A DNA stretch of 64,000 nt from contig WTXD01000080.1 in the NCBI GenBank assembly GCA_022496205.1, positions 36,430-100,429 on the forward strand, written 5' to 3'. Source of the stretch: Gloeopeniophorella convolvens. Its lineage: Eukaryota > Basidiomycota > Agaricomycetes > Russulales. The first letter of the stretch is position 1. Each line of letters begins with the position of its first letter. The notes below the pieces were generated by a model that was given only the letters and a program-made list of their open reading frames with translations, was not told where the DNA came from and did not search any database. This document shows, piece by piece, positions 22,180-34,046 of this stretch. The position numbers were made by a program, and so were the translations under genes.

Positions 22180-24041
22180 GGTGGACGTAAGAGAGGAAGA
22201 AAGGGTGTGGAAAGAGTTGAGAAAGAGGGCAAACGCCCGTGGAAGGAGGAAGGGGGATAACGAGCTGTGCGCAGCCAGGCGGGGTCGTCGTCACTCGGCT
22301 GCTCCCTCGGACGCCCTCTTCTAGTCTAATCAACCCTCTCCCATCAATGCTGTACAATCAAACACGGAAGTTCTATCTCACGCTCGACCTTCGTCCTCTC
22401 CTTTGTTCTTGTCTTCGTTCCTCGTCTCGACAATCCTATTCCGCCCTGACACCTCCGCAGCCGTTGGCATCTTCCCATTGTCTCTATGACATTTCTTCGT
22501 CTACCATACTCTCCGCAGTCTTCTGCTTCGCACTGCCTCTATCTGATCAACTTGCATCTCCGCCATCACCTGAGCACTACTTGTAACACATCTCGTCCCG
22601 CCCGCATCACCCCTCCCCGCGTCCCAACATCTCTACCATATCGCTCATGTATCCACCAAGGTGACTACCTAAATCTCGCCTCTCGTTGGTTCGTACGCCT
22701 CCGACATGCGATTGTCCGCTCGTATTGTACGGTCTCCTCGTCCGTGTCCTCGAGCTCGGTTCGGGCTGTGCAGCTGCGCATCCCGTCGCTCATATGTGCT
22801 TGCCCTGCTGGTCTCTGCTAGCCAATCGGGGCTGTCAAGTTTCGCTCGCACTGCCCGTACCGAACCTGTTCTCTAGCTCCGTATGAACTTCAGCGTCAAC
22901 GACCTCGCTCTATCCGCAGCAGCCGCGCCTGGTAGGAATCACTGCGGATGTTGTAATCTCGGTTACTGGTTACACAAGGCGTTGTGCTTCCGTCTTGTTG
23001 CTTGCGCTCCTGCAGCTCCCGCTTCCTCCCGCTTCCAACGCGGTTTTAATTCCGGACCGGTCTCGTCTTGTCAGCACTTTTGGACAAGGTGCACTTCCGC
23101 AGTGTCTCCTCTAGTAACCAACTTGCTGTGGCAGAACAAACCTACAATAATCATAAAACTCACCATAATATGCGGAGACGTCCGCCCCTGCGAGGCGTCT
23201 GGACTTCTGTCCTTCAACGTGTTCTCCTATACTTTCAACCCGATCTATATGTCTCTAGCTGGTATAAGACAATGTACACGATGATATAACAGTTTTTTTC
23301 TTCTTCACGCCATCTTGGATGCTGCCAGCGTTGCACAGAGTTTATGCATGTGTACTATCTCAACTTTACGCGCACAGGGTCGTACGGGTGTAACAACGCA
23401 GGAACCTGCTGTCATCAGCAACCCTCGGAGACAGCTGGCGCGTTGCCATGTGCGTATGGCACTATCAGTGGCTGGGTGTTCAACGCCACCAAACGCCGGA
23501 GTGCACAAGTGTTCGCCGCTTGGCTCTCCGGAGGGGTGGTCAGCTCTGTACCTTTTCATCTGGCATCGCTCTGGCGTCAGAATGGAATCATGTTTTCACT
23601 CCAAAACCAATCAGGCAGATCATTTGACATCCTAAGTACATCTTGGAAAGGATAGTCGAAATAATCATGATATTTTGACTACAAAAACATGCACCTCTCG
23701 CACGTGGCGAACACTGCGCCACTGATATAGTAGCCTAGTGTGGGATGGGAGATGGTCCCATCCAGTTTACTTACAGAGTACACCGACCTGTCTGTTCTAA
23801 GTCGTAGGAGAGTAGCCTACGCGCCGTGGGTCCATAGAACAGCCAGGAAACGGCTGGAAATAAGCAGCGAGCCGGCAGCCCGGTCCGCACACGTGCCTGT
23901 ATATTTGTTGGGGGCAAACAACGCTTTGGTGGCAGAGTCAAAAAGGCGCGCCAACACTTGCCTCGGCTCCCGTTCGTCGCCGTCGCCGCCGTATCCACCC
24001 TCCGCACACTTGTTCACTTCTTTGCGCATATACACTCTATA
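22180..24041. other. Long intergenic stretch with small unassigned frames
   Basis: About 1.86 kb between the TVP38-like and HSP10 start codons (divergent). The first 700 bp is pyrimidine-rich on the plus strand. Unassigned plus-strand frames lie at 22883-23284 and 23344-23655; the latter encodes about 100 residues with several Cys (GSYGCNNAGTCC). Neither shows a known domain, and I could not build a spliced gene. A small species-specific gene or an RNA gene cannot be excluded. Confidence 0.35.
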
Positions 24042-24544
24042 ATGGTGCGCTGATTAGTGCACCTCTATGTACCGCCGTCTCACTGACACTGACCGCTCCC
24101 ACGCGCAGGCTGCCCAGGCTACGTTCAAGTCCATCAAGTCGCTCGTGCCCCTCTTCGACCGTGTTCTTGTCCAGCGTTTCAAGCCCGAGACGGTGCGTCG
24201 CGCGCCTTCTCTTCGTCTCTTTAAGTTTTTTGACGCGTTTTGCAGAAAACCGCGTCGGGCATCTTCCTGCCGTCGTCTACGACGACAAGCCCGCTTCCTG
24301 AGGCGACCGTCATCGCCGTCGGCCCCGGTGCGCCTGATAAAGAGGGCCGCATTGTCACCCCGGCCGTAAAGGCGGGTGACCGCGTGCTGCTCCCGGGCTG
24401 GGGCGGCAGCTCGATCAAGGTCGGCGAGGATGTGCGTTACGGTCCTGTTCCCACGCCCCTACCTGCATACTAACAAGGGTTCGTGTGCTGCAGGAGTACT
24501 TCCTCTTCCGCGACTCGGAGATCCTCGCGAAGATTGAGGAATAG
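24042..24544 (+). CDS. HSP10: HSP10, mitochondrial chaperonin cofactor
   Basis: The 10-kDa lid of the mitochondrial Hsp60 folding chamber. The frame AAQATFKSIKSLVPLFDRVL from 24109 is preceded by an intron (gtgcgctgat...cgcgcag, 24045-24108) whose upstream exon ends exactly with ATG at 24042. The first exon thus contributes only the start codon, giving MAAQATFK. A less likely alternative is an unspliced ATG at 24068. Later exons: VQRFKPET, then KTASGIFLPSSTTTSPLPEA, TVIAVGPGAPDKEGR, KAGDRVLLPGWGGSSIK (mobile loop and roof motifs) and EYFLFRDSEILAKIEE, ending TAG 24542. About 105 residues, standard for the family. Confidence 0.93.
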
Positions 24545-25095
24545 ACGGTGGTAGAGGGGCGCGTGGAGCTATGACAAAAGTTTGTTATGCTGCATTATAT
24601 TCATCGGTTAATTTCTCTCGCTGCTTTCCCGCACATCGTCTCGGGCGCAATCTATAGCACCTCCACTCTCCTGCTCGTGTGCGTGTCTGAAAAGCGACGT
24701 GGCAACGCAAGCGCGATGTTTGTAAGCAACCCAAGGCCCGGCGCTCGAATGCCCTGTGTCGGCATCCGGGTTCATCCTTGCTGCTGGCAGTCCCTTCCGT
24801 TTTTGACTCGGATAATCCGCAACAGCCCTCGATCATTCTTTTTCTTTTAGTTTCCCTCTGACGTGCTGGCCCCCTATGACGGGCCTCGTGGGGCTCCCGT
24901 ATGTTCAAGGGGACTGATCACTGCGCAATTCCAGATTGTGAACGTTAACCCTTTTGTCCTTGGCGCGTGTCACTATATTCCGAGAACCACAGCGCGCGAC
25001 CCCTGCGTGGAAGAGTCATGTTTCGAAGAACGGTGGCGGCCACGCGAACTGATCTCGGCCGAAGTATATCAAGCTCTAGTGCACCTTCACTTCCT
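24545..25095. other. Intergenic, no supportable gene
   Basis: About 550 bp between HSP10 and the decayed DUF6535 locus. No domain-bearing frame is visible on either strand. Confidence 0.4.
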
Positions 25096-26939
25096 GAGCT
25101 CATATGAACATGAAGACTTCACCACCGCAGTCTGCAGGGGATGCCATTGGTCCGTACGATGCGCCGTTTTATGCCCCAATTGTAACCTTGTTCTCCTCCA
25201 GGTGTCCCCTCGGACGGGAGCGACGCTGAGCTAGCCCAGTTCTGGTCGTTCCTGCTCAAAAGGACGGAGAAGCGGGGCAAAGAATTGGTCGACAGTTGGA
25301 AAGGCGACGCAGAAGGAATCCTGATTTTTGTGAGTCACTCCTACACAAACTGCACAATGCCCACCTGACAAAACATCATGGGATCTCAGACTGGTCTCTT
25401 CTCCGCCACCGTAGCTGTGTTTGCCATCGAGAGCTACAAGCAGCTGCAACCCGACTCGGGAAATGATACAATCTTTCTCCTCACCTAAATCTCCCAGCAA
25501 CTTGCAGCATTCTCCAGCGAGTCTCGACTCCCAGCTTATACACCGCCAACGCCGTTCCACGTATCACGAGCAAGCGTCCGTGTCAACATCCTATGGCTTC
25601 TCAGTTTGGGCCTCAGCTTCATATGTGCGCTGTTAGCGACACTGATGCAACAATGGTCAAGGGACTACTATTGGATGGTTCATGACTGCACCTCCGACCC
25701 ATCCCGTCAAGCGCGCATCCGCGCCTACATATTCGAAGGCATAGCCAAGTTCCACGTACGGAGCACCCTCGGACTCCTCCCTTTCATTTCACCTCGCCCT
25801 GTTCCTATTTTTTGCCGGTCTGGTCCAGTTTCTCTCTACCATCGACAACGCCGGTGCATGGTGCATCCGTGGCCTCTTCACTGCACTCGCAGGCCTATAT
25901 GGGCTGTGCACGGCCCTTCCTTTCGCCTTCTTCAACTTCCCCTATTCGACGCTTCTCTCGCCGTTCCTCTGGCGCCTCACAAACGTCGTCTTCCGTCTCG
26001 CAGCTCATCTGGTGAGGTCCTCTGCGGAGGCAAAGAAGCGTTATGCCGAACACACATGGCGCCTCCACCGCTGGCGGAAGAGGTCCCACAGCGTCCCGAT
26101 CCCATACCCTGCGTGCTTCTTCCGGAAGAGCACGAGCCACGGCATCGAAAACGCCGCTTCCGAACTCCACCCTGCGACGCCCGGCGACCTGCACATACAA
26201 GTCCTGCGGAATACAGTGAAACTCGACGAGATTGAGACATCCTTCCGGGGGTTCCACGCCATGCTCCTCACCCCACAATACAACCCCGTTACGCAGCATT
26301 TCACTCTCGGCGCGCGCATAAACCACGCCAGGTTCACGAACCTGCTGCTCAACACCTGGGACCAAAGCACCGCGCTGCACGACTTCGTCGTCCTCGCACC
26401 GTCCGCGCCTGCGCCCGCGGACCTCCTCGCGGACCTCTGCGGTGCGCGCCGCCGCTCCGCCCCGCGCTCAGCGCGCTCGCCGACATGCACGCATACGCGC
26501 GCACCCTTGCCCTCGCGCGTCTCATGCGCGGGCTCGCGGGCCGCATGCGCCGCGCGAGCTCGTCGACACGCTCGAGGAGGCTCATACGTGCCTCGCGCGG
26601 GTGCTTGGCGTGCCTGACGTGCGCGCATTTGCCGCGCGCTGCGCGCTCGCGCCGTGGAAGGCGTTCTGGCCGCCGCTGTGCGAACTGGAAATGTCACCGG
26701 GCATCGCGGCGCTGTTCTGGGGGGCGTGCCATCTTGTATATATGTGGCCCGGGGATATGCCTGGCGCGGAGAGCGCGTTGGAGGAGCGCGGTGCTGCTGA
26801 GAATGTCGAAGTGATGGAGGTCTGGGTACCCAAGTCTGCGCCAGCGCTTCGGGCACCTGTCACGGTGGTGCATGATCGGCGGCGGGATGCTGTGGGTTCG
26901 CTGAATGAGCTCGTGCATCGCTGGGGCCCGGTTCCCTAG
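25096..26939 (+). pseudogene. DUF6535-type membrane protein, decayed
   Basis: A third DUF6535 relative, on the plus strand. Recognisable parts are AELAQFWSFLLKRTEKRGKE, LVDSWKGDAEGILIF, an intron (ending ...tctcag), TGLFSATVAVFAIESYKQLQ and PDSGNDTIFLLT. An in-frame TAA at 25486-25488 then replaces the Gln found in the relatives (LLTQISQQL). After that come NILWLLSLGLSFICALLA, TLMQQWSRDYYW and RIRAYIFEGIAKFH. The frame shifts near 25785 (LLPF / HLALFLFFAGLVQFL) and again near 26545. The C terminus is readable as LARVLGVPDVRAFAARCALA, PWKAFWPPL and RRRDAVGSLNELVHRWG, with TAG at 26937-26939. One nonsense codon and at least two shifts make a functional full-length product unlikely. Its 3' end was duplicated with the BTB array. 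Confidence 0.75.
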
Positions 26940-27639
26940 GTCGACTGCCAGTTGTGTTCGGCGTTCACGCTAGCGCCTCGCTGTTCACGGCATCGTCCTG
27001 TTGGTTGTGTCTGGACACAGAATTGTGCAGTACCCTTGCAGTTCACTATTTCTATACCTTGTTTATGAGCGGCTCTCGCGCACAAATCCGATAGTTCGAA
27101 GAAATTTCACAGCTGGTACAGTAGGTCTGGCAGGCCGGGGTCTGGCGGGGCGTGAGACTGAGCTGCCGGATTTGGGGAGCTAGAGTAGCGAACCTCAGCC
27201 GCAACGCGCAATCGGAGAGTCCAGGGTACCGCCGCAAAACAACTTGCTCTATCAGGTAGATCACGGCCTTGTCTCTTATTCCTGCCTTGGTTATGAAAAG
27301 CACACACTCCTTCCCCCCGCTCCGTACATGTCCCTGAAGCGCAGATCTCTACTTTGCCGGAAAGTCTTCGGTGAGACTATGACACCGGTCCTCCGAGTCG
27401 TGGCTTTGGCCACCTCATCCATGTACGCATCAGATTCGTCCATATCGATGGCATATCAGGAAGAGATACTCCTGTTCTTTGCGCCCTGCTGACCTAGGCG
27501 CAAAGGGTCTGCTGCGGAACTGTGGGGTGAATGAGCAGTGCACGTTCAACTTGACTTCCCACTGTACCCACTACGCAGATTCGAGACGGTGCAGCTGTTC
27601 ATTCGTGCTCTTACAGCCTACCATTTCCCCTACCACACG
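26940..27639 (+). promoter_or_regulatory. Upstream region of BTB copy A
   Basis: The 700 bp before copy A are repeated before the other three copies, so each unit carries its own presumptive promoter and leader. A short non-ATG frame that runs into the BTB start in copies A, C and D is interrupted by TAG in copy B, so it is probably untranslated. Confidence 0.5.
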
Positions 27640-29741
27640 ATGTCTGATACGCCAGCTGGTCCTACTGAGTCTGTCGAATTCGGGCCTCCCTTTGACTTTC
27701 CAGACGCCGACCTTGTCATTCGATCCTCGGATAGTGTCACTTTCAAAGCCTACCGAGCATCCCTGGAGCAGTCCTCCCCCATCATCGCTCGAATACTGCT
27801 CGAGCAGCTCGGCAGCCTTACCGACATATCTACGAATACAACTTCTGCGTCCAGTGGAGGTGATTCCAGTAGCGCGCTCCCAGTTATGAGGCTTCCAGAG
27901 GATGGCGAAACTCTTCACACCCTCCTGACCGCCATCCTTCCCGTCCCGATCCATCTACCATCCACTTTCGAAGGTGCCATTCCCGTACTTGTCGCAGCGA
28001 CAAAATACAAGGCGTACAATGCTTTGCTCACCTTACGAACGTCCATCAATGAAAGGATTTATGTCATGGTCAAGCCTGAGGATGCGTTCCGCGTTTTCTG
28101 CTTAGCCCGGAAGAGTGGGCTTCTGCGCGAGGCGCTTATACCGGTCCGGGTGCTACTGGACCAATCCATCGCCATAGAAGGTCTTGGCGACAAGCTAGTG
28201 TTCGCAACCGGCGCTCTGCTCCACGAGTTGATGGCCATTCAGCGGCACATCCAATCAAGCCTGGGACACGAGATATCCGAGTTCCGAGTATCAGAGGAGC
28301 TCGGGCGTATGTGGCGTCCCCATAGCGAAACCTGCACTGACAGGCTCGCATCTGGGGCTCCCCGTTGGGTTGACGAAGCTATCACGAAACTGGCCTCACA
28401 CGCCCGTCCGTCGCTCGATCCCCGCGATGTTTGCTTTCCTCTCCAAAGTCATATTACGGACGATTGTCCATCCTGTGAAGGGCTACCTACCATGGTCATG
28501 ACGGAGTTCTGGAATGTCATTTCGCGTGTGGTGATGGCAGCCATCTTGCAGGTAAGAGTCCCTAAACCCCCAAACGATCCAATCTGAGCGAAGTTTCTAT
28601 CCAGGCTGAGGACAAATTCATTAGCGAGCAACTCGCTTCCCCTCCGCGCGTCGATCTGCCGTTCACTTCTAGCGGTCTCTCTCAAGAGATTGGATTGAGT
28701 CGTGCCCCCCATCCCGATGTGATTCTACGATCTTGTGACGACAAGAACCTCTTCGCACACCGGTCCACGCTCGCCGCATCATCTCCATTCTTTGAGGACA
28801 TGTTCTCTCTTCCCAATCCCCAAACAAATCCCGGAGAAGACTCGGAAGATATGCAGAACGGACTACCCATAATCCGCATGACAGAGCACTCCGAGATCAT
28901 CGACGCCCTACTTTCCATACTCTATCCCGGCCTGCCCCCGATGATCGGCTCCTACACATTCGTATTGCAAGTTCTCGCCTCCGCACAGAAGTACCAAATG
29001 AAGGGCACCATGGACCTGATTCGATCGTTGATCGCCGCTGGACGATTTCCCAAATGCCCGGCCGACGACGACGTGCTTTACGCCTATGTGGTTGCTACTC
29101 GCCATCGACTGGCTCAGGAAACACGAGACATTGCTTTACTCTCCCTGGACCGTCAATTGAGTTTTGATGCATTCAAGGACGCCCTTTGCTTTCTTGAAGG
29201 TTCCGCTGCATACGCATTGCTACAATACCGTAATAGGTGCCAGGAAGCTGCTGACGCGTGTCTCGATTCTGCCCTCAGTGGCGTTTTTGGAGCTGTCTTG
29301 GAATTCCTCCAGCCCATCCGTAGCCAGCCATCCCTCTCGCGCTGCAAGGTCCCAAATTGGCGCCAAAGGCCGCTCTGGTGGGAAGATTTTCTGATATCGA
29401 TGCAGTCCTCCATGCGCATCAGAACCAAGTACCCCTCAATCAAATCTCTGGGAATTCGACAATCGTTCGAGTCCTCTCTAAAGGACCACGTGAACACTGT
29501 GCCATCTTGCTTAATGTGCACGGTAATCCTTACAGAGAGAGGAGCGAAGTTTTGCGCTGCACTAGAAGATGACGTGAGGGATGCTATCCGCCGGGTGAGT
29601 CTCCGAGACTCAACTCACTCATTCCGCATTGCCTGAGAACCCGGGAACCCTTTTCATAATCAATTCATGCCACTGACACAGCCATGTTCTTAGGTGCCCT
29701 TTGTCCTTCCTTGGCCAGAAGAAGGTTTAGATGATACATGA
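27640..29741 (+). CDS. Double-BTB protein, copy A
   Basis: A protein of about 649 residues with two BTB/POZ modules, folds used for dimerisation and for cullin-3 or other partner binding; the target is unknown. Exon 1 (27640-28551) starts MSDTPAGPTESVEFGPP, with BTB1 at about residues 22-140 (DADLVIRSSDSVTFKAYRAS). A helical region follows (AFRVFCLARKSGLLREAL; RMWRPHSETCTDRLASG), then a CPSC site before the intron (28552-28604). Exon 2 (28605-29594) carries BTB2 (HPDVILRSCDDKNLFAHRST), a parallel helical region (AQETRDIALLSLDRQLSF) and a CLMC site. A 99-nt intron with an in-frame stop separates the last 16 codons (VPFVLPWPEEGLDDT). Both introns are phase 0 and lie at equivalent points of the two modules. 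Intact. Confidence 0.87.
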
Positions 29742-30900
29742 GGCTCCCCTCGCTCACACCGCCGTCGCTGGCGATATACGTTTGGTGTAAGTAGTGGCTC
29801 GAGCATCGTGTTTTTGGGGCCCACACTGAGCATGCCTGTTACGATCACACGGTATATATATGCGGGTTTCCTGTCAAGAGTTATGTAGGATTGTTATGTA
29901 CTTCTCGGGAAGAGCTGCATTGCAGACTCGAGACCAGATGGTAGTGTCGCCCGTCGAGTACGCACACGAGCGAGAGGGAAAGTATCCGCTGGTCTATGCA
30001 GACGCTAGATGATGAACAATAAAAGGGTGTATGCTATGATTGATGTCCGGATCTACTACTGGCTCACCACAAACGAAGCACCTCAGACCGTCGGGCGATC
30101 TCCGGCCGTACGACCACATGTTGATGATCGAACAGTCGTGTCACCGAGGCCCACGTGCCTTACGCATACGCCTGAGTAACCCGCGCATTGCTTCAACATT
30201 GCTTAACCATGGAAGGACGTCACTTCACCCAAAGAGTCGCGCTGGTAGTGTCAGAGTTGCAACTATGTCTCGGTATTCGGAGGTCTGGCACTCATCGAGG
30301 GAAGTTTTGCCTCCGCATATAGCCCTCGTCACCTTCCATCTGAGGAACGTTGCTCCGGCTTTCTTCTCTCGCTACCCCGCGATTGGTCAGCGAGGATGTA
30401 GCGTTGCGTCCGTTTTCATGTACAAGTGGACGCGTCTTGAAGCTCATTGATGAGTCGCACTAAGGCCATGCCGGACACATGTAGTTCTCTTCGGTGCTCC
30501 TTCGGGTGCGAAAGCTCCGGAAAAGCAGGCCAGCTGGCAGCTTGGAGTGGCGGTCGCGACCGTGCAGAGTCTGCGTGTGTCTGCGTGTGTCGCAGGCCTG
30601 GCTTGGCCTGGTCATGCAGAACATCGCGCGCGCCTGGCGACGCGGAGCACGAGTGGACAACTTATAACTTCCTTAGGCCCTGCGAGTGCGAGTGCGTCGT
30701 GTCAGCTGATGGGTGTAGCGTAGACGTACCCGTCTTTTTGATCCTGTATATGGCCGTACCTTATGCTCACGACCCCGGCATCATCATAATCAAGGTGTTC
30801 CTGCTGCTGCTGCCCCATGTGCTTAACATGGGCGAGATGACCGTGCTGTGACTCGGACGGGGAGGCCCCCGTGCGCGCAGCACGTGGTGAGCGGTACACG
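29742..30900 (+). repeat. Type-1 downstream flank of BTB unit A
   Basis: Non-coding DNA repeated, diverged, after copy D. Shared landmarks include CACTACAAACGAA-like and GTACGACC...-like blocks near 30070-30120 and 41400-41455, a CCCGCGATTGGTCA block near 30377 and 42053, and CTTCGGTGCTCCTTCGGGT at 30489 and 42178. No gene is supportable. The scattered frames have no motif. Confidence 0.6.
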
Positions 30901-30929
30901 GCGCTGGTGGTGCGCAGAAGTTGGCGACG

Positions 30930-31279
30930 TCGCGCTTCGCGTGGTGCTACCTGGCGTCCCCGACGTGCGTGCGTTCGCCGCGCGCGGAGCGCTCGCGCCG
31001 TGGAAGGCGTTCCAGTGGCCGCCCCTGCGCGGGGTGGACGTGCCGCTAGGCACCACGGCGCAGTTCCTGTGAGCGGGCCATTCCGTGTACGTGTGGCTTG
31101 GGGACATACCTGGGGCGGAAGACGGGGAGAAGGCGCGCGGTGGCCTGCCGAGGCCTATGTCGAGGTGATAGAGGTTTGGACCCCGGTGGGTCTGTCACGC
31201 TGGTGCGCATGCATAATCGGCGGCGGGATGTTGTGGATTCGCTGGATGAACTTGTGCATCGCCCGGTTCTCGACCTAGG
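30930..31279 (+). pseudogene. Relic of DUF6535 C terminus
   Basis: Frames in this stretch match the C terminus of the decayed DUF6535 locus at 26590-26939. GVPDVRAFAARGALAPWKAF here corresponds to GVPDVRAFAARCALAPWKAF there, and the end reads RRRDVVDSLDELVHR against RRRDAVGSLNELVHR. The match is broken by a stop at 31070 and frame changes. No N-terminal part is present. It marks the junction between units A and B and shows that the duplicated segment originally included the DUF6535 3' end. Confidence 0.8.
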
Positions 31280-31898
31280 CTGACTGATCGGTGTGTTCGG
31301 TGTTCATGCTAACTTCGCCTCGCTCTGGGCCTTACTATTTGTAAGCGACGGCTCTCCTCGCGCACAGCCTGAACTTGGCCTGAAAGTTCGAAGAGGCCCT
31401 TCCACTGGTAGGGCGTGAGACTAAGCTGCCGGATTTGGCGAGCCAGCGGTCAGAGCGGCGATGGAAATAACTCTCTGCGCAGCAACTTCAAGTTGTTCGA
31501 TCAGGTAGATCCTGGCGACCGACTCGTCTCTCACTCCTGCGCTGATTATGACAAGCAATTTCTCCTTTCCCCTCGCTCTGTATGCCCCAGAAGCGCAGTT
31601 CTCTGCTTTGCTGGGGTTTCATGCGTCTTCGGTGAGGTTATGATACCAGTCCTCGTGCCTCTAGCCGCCTCTAAGTCCATGTACGCATCGGATTCATCTA
31701 TATCAACGACGCATCGGGAAGGTACACCCCTCCCGGGGTTCTTTACGCCCCGCTGACCTGATCACAATGGGTTTGCTGCGGAACTGTGGGGTGAATGAGT
31801 GCACGTTCAACTTGGCCTCCCATAACCCACCACACGGACTCAAGACGGTGTAGCTCTTCATCCGTGCTCTTGCAACCTACCGCTGCCTCCACCACAGA

Positions 31899-34046
31899 AT
31901 GTCTGATACGCCGGCTGGTCCTACTGAGTCTGTCGAATTCGGACCTCCCTTTGACTTCCCAGATGCCGACCTTGTCGTCCAATCCTCGGATGGCGTTGCT
32001 TTCAAAGCATACCGAGCATTCCTGGAGAAATCCTCCTCCATCATCTCTCGAATGTTGGTAGAGCAGCTCCGCAGCTCCCCCGACATACACACGATTCCAA
32101 CACTCGCCTCCCCCGGGGGTGATCCCAGCGCCACGCTCCCAATTCTGAGGCTCCCAGAGGATGGCGAAACTCTTCACACCCTTCTGACCGCCATCCTTCC
32201 CGTCCCGATCCATCTACCATCCACTTTCGAAGGTGTCATTCCCGTACTTGTCGCAGCGATAAATTACAAGGCGGATAATGCTTTGTTCACCTTACGAACG
32301 GCAATCGATGAACGGGTTCATGTCATGGTCAAACCTGGGGATGCGTTTCGCGTTTTCTGTTTAGCCCGGAAGAGCGGGCTTCTGCGCGAGGCGCTTATAC
32401 CGGTCCGGGTGCTACTGGACCAATCCATCACCATAGAAGGTCTCAGCGACAAGCTAGTGTTCGCAACCGGCGCTCTACTCCACGAGCTGATAGCCATTCA
32501 GCGGCACGTCCAGTCAAGCCTTGGACACGAGATATCCGAGTTCCGAGTATCAGAGGAGCTCGGGCGTATGTGGCGTCCCCATAGCGAAACCTGCACTGAC
32601 AGGCTCGCATCTGGGGTTCCCCGTTGGGTTGACGAAGCTATCACGAAACTGGCCTCACGCGCCCGTCCATCTCTCGACCCCCGGGACTTTTATTTTCCTC
32701 TCCAGAGCCATATTACGAATTATGGAAGAAAGTGTCCATCATGCGAAGGGCTGCCTATCATGATCATGACAGAGTTCTGGAGTGCTATTTCGTGTGTGGC
32801 GATGGCAGCTATTGTTCAGGTAGGAGTGGCAATCTCTGAATCCTCCCGATCGATCCAATCTGAACTGGTTTTTTAGGCCGAGGACAACTTCGTGAGCGAG
32901 CAGCTCGCTTCGCCTCCACGCATGGAGCTGCCGCTCACTTCTGGCGATCCCTCTCAAGAAATTGGGTTGCGTCGTGCCCTCAATCCCGATGTGATTCTAC
33001 GATCTTGTGATGGCAAGGACTCCCTCGTACATCGGTCCATACTCGCCGCATCATCTCCATTCTTTGAGGACATGTTCTCTCTTCCCAATCCTCAAGCAAA
33101 TGTTGGAGAAGACTCGGAAGACATGCAGAACGGACTACCCATAATCCGCATGACAGAGCACTCCAACGTTCTCGACGTCCTGCTTTCCGTACTCTATCCC
33201 AGCCCACTTCCGGCGATCGGCTCCTACGCCCTCGTATTGCAAGTTCTCGCCTCCGCACAGAAGTATCAAATGGAGAGCACCATGGGCCTGATCCGATCAT
33301 TGACCGCGGCCGGACGATTCCCCAGACGCCCGGCCGATGACGGCCTGCCTTATGCCTATGTGGTTGCCACTCGCAACCGACTGGCTCAGGAAACAAGAGA
33401 GATTGCTTTGCTCTCCCTGGACCGTCAATTGAGCTTTGATGAATTCAAGGACGCCCTTTGCTTCCTTGAAGGCTCCGCCGCATACGCATTACTACAGTAC
33501 CGCATTGGGTGCCAGAAGGCTGTTGATGCGTGTCTCGATTCTGCCCTCAGCGGCACTTCCAGCGCAGTCCTGGGGTTCCTCGAGCCCGCAACGAGGAGTC
33601 TCGTGGTCCATGACTATTATGGCAACCGACGAGAATACTCGCACTGCGAGGAACCGGATCAGCATCGAAGGCCGGCCTGGTGGGGAGCGTTTCTTCGCTC
33701 GATGCAGTCTGACGTGTGCACCGGAATCAAGTACCCCTCAATCAAATCTCTGGCGATCCGACAATCGTTCGACTCCTCCCTAGAGAACCACAGGGATCAG
33801 AGACAAACTTGCCTAATTTGTGCAACAACTTACGCACAGAGAGGAGCGACGTTTTGCGCTGCACTCGAAGATGAAGTAAGGGATGCCATCCATCGGGTGA
33901 GTCTACAAAACTCAACTCGTTCATTCCGCATTGCCTCAGGGGAACACGGGGACCCTGTCCATAGTCAAGTCGTGCCACTGACTGATCCGTGTTTTCAGGT
34001 GCCCTTTGTCCTTCCCTGGCCAGAAGAGGGCTCGGACGATGCGTGA
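31899..34046 (+). CDS. Double-BTB protein, copy B
   Basis: Paralogue of copy A, about 662 residues, with three exons: 31899-32819, 32877-33896 and 33999-34046. It starts MSDTPAGPTESVEFGPP; BTB1 is DADLVVQSSDGVAFKAYRAF and BTB2 is NPDVILRSCDGKDSLVHRSI. Module ends carry CPSC and CLIC. The C terminus is VPFVLPWPEEGSDDA. The second intron (33897-33998) is 102 nt with no in-frame stop, so retention would insert 34 residues without a frame change, unlike copies A, C and D. Differences from A are spread along both modules. The acidic and aromatic stretch before the last CxxC (REYSHCEEPDQ) is shared with C and partly with D, but not with A. No disabling lesion was seen. Confidence 0.86.

Noticed and set aside
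27538..27639. Upstream extension of the BTB proteins before MSDTP
   Set aside because: The extension begins at a non-ATG codon and is interrupted by TAG in copy B, so it is leader sequence.
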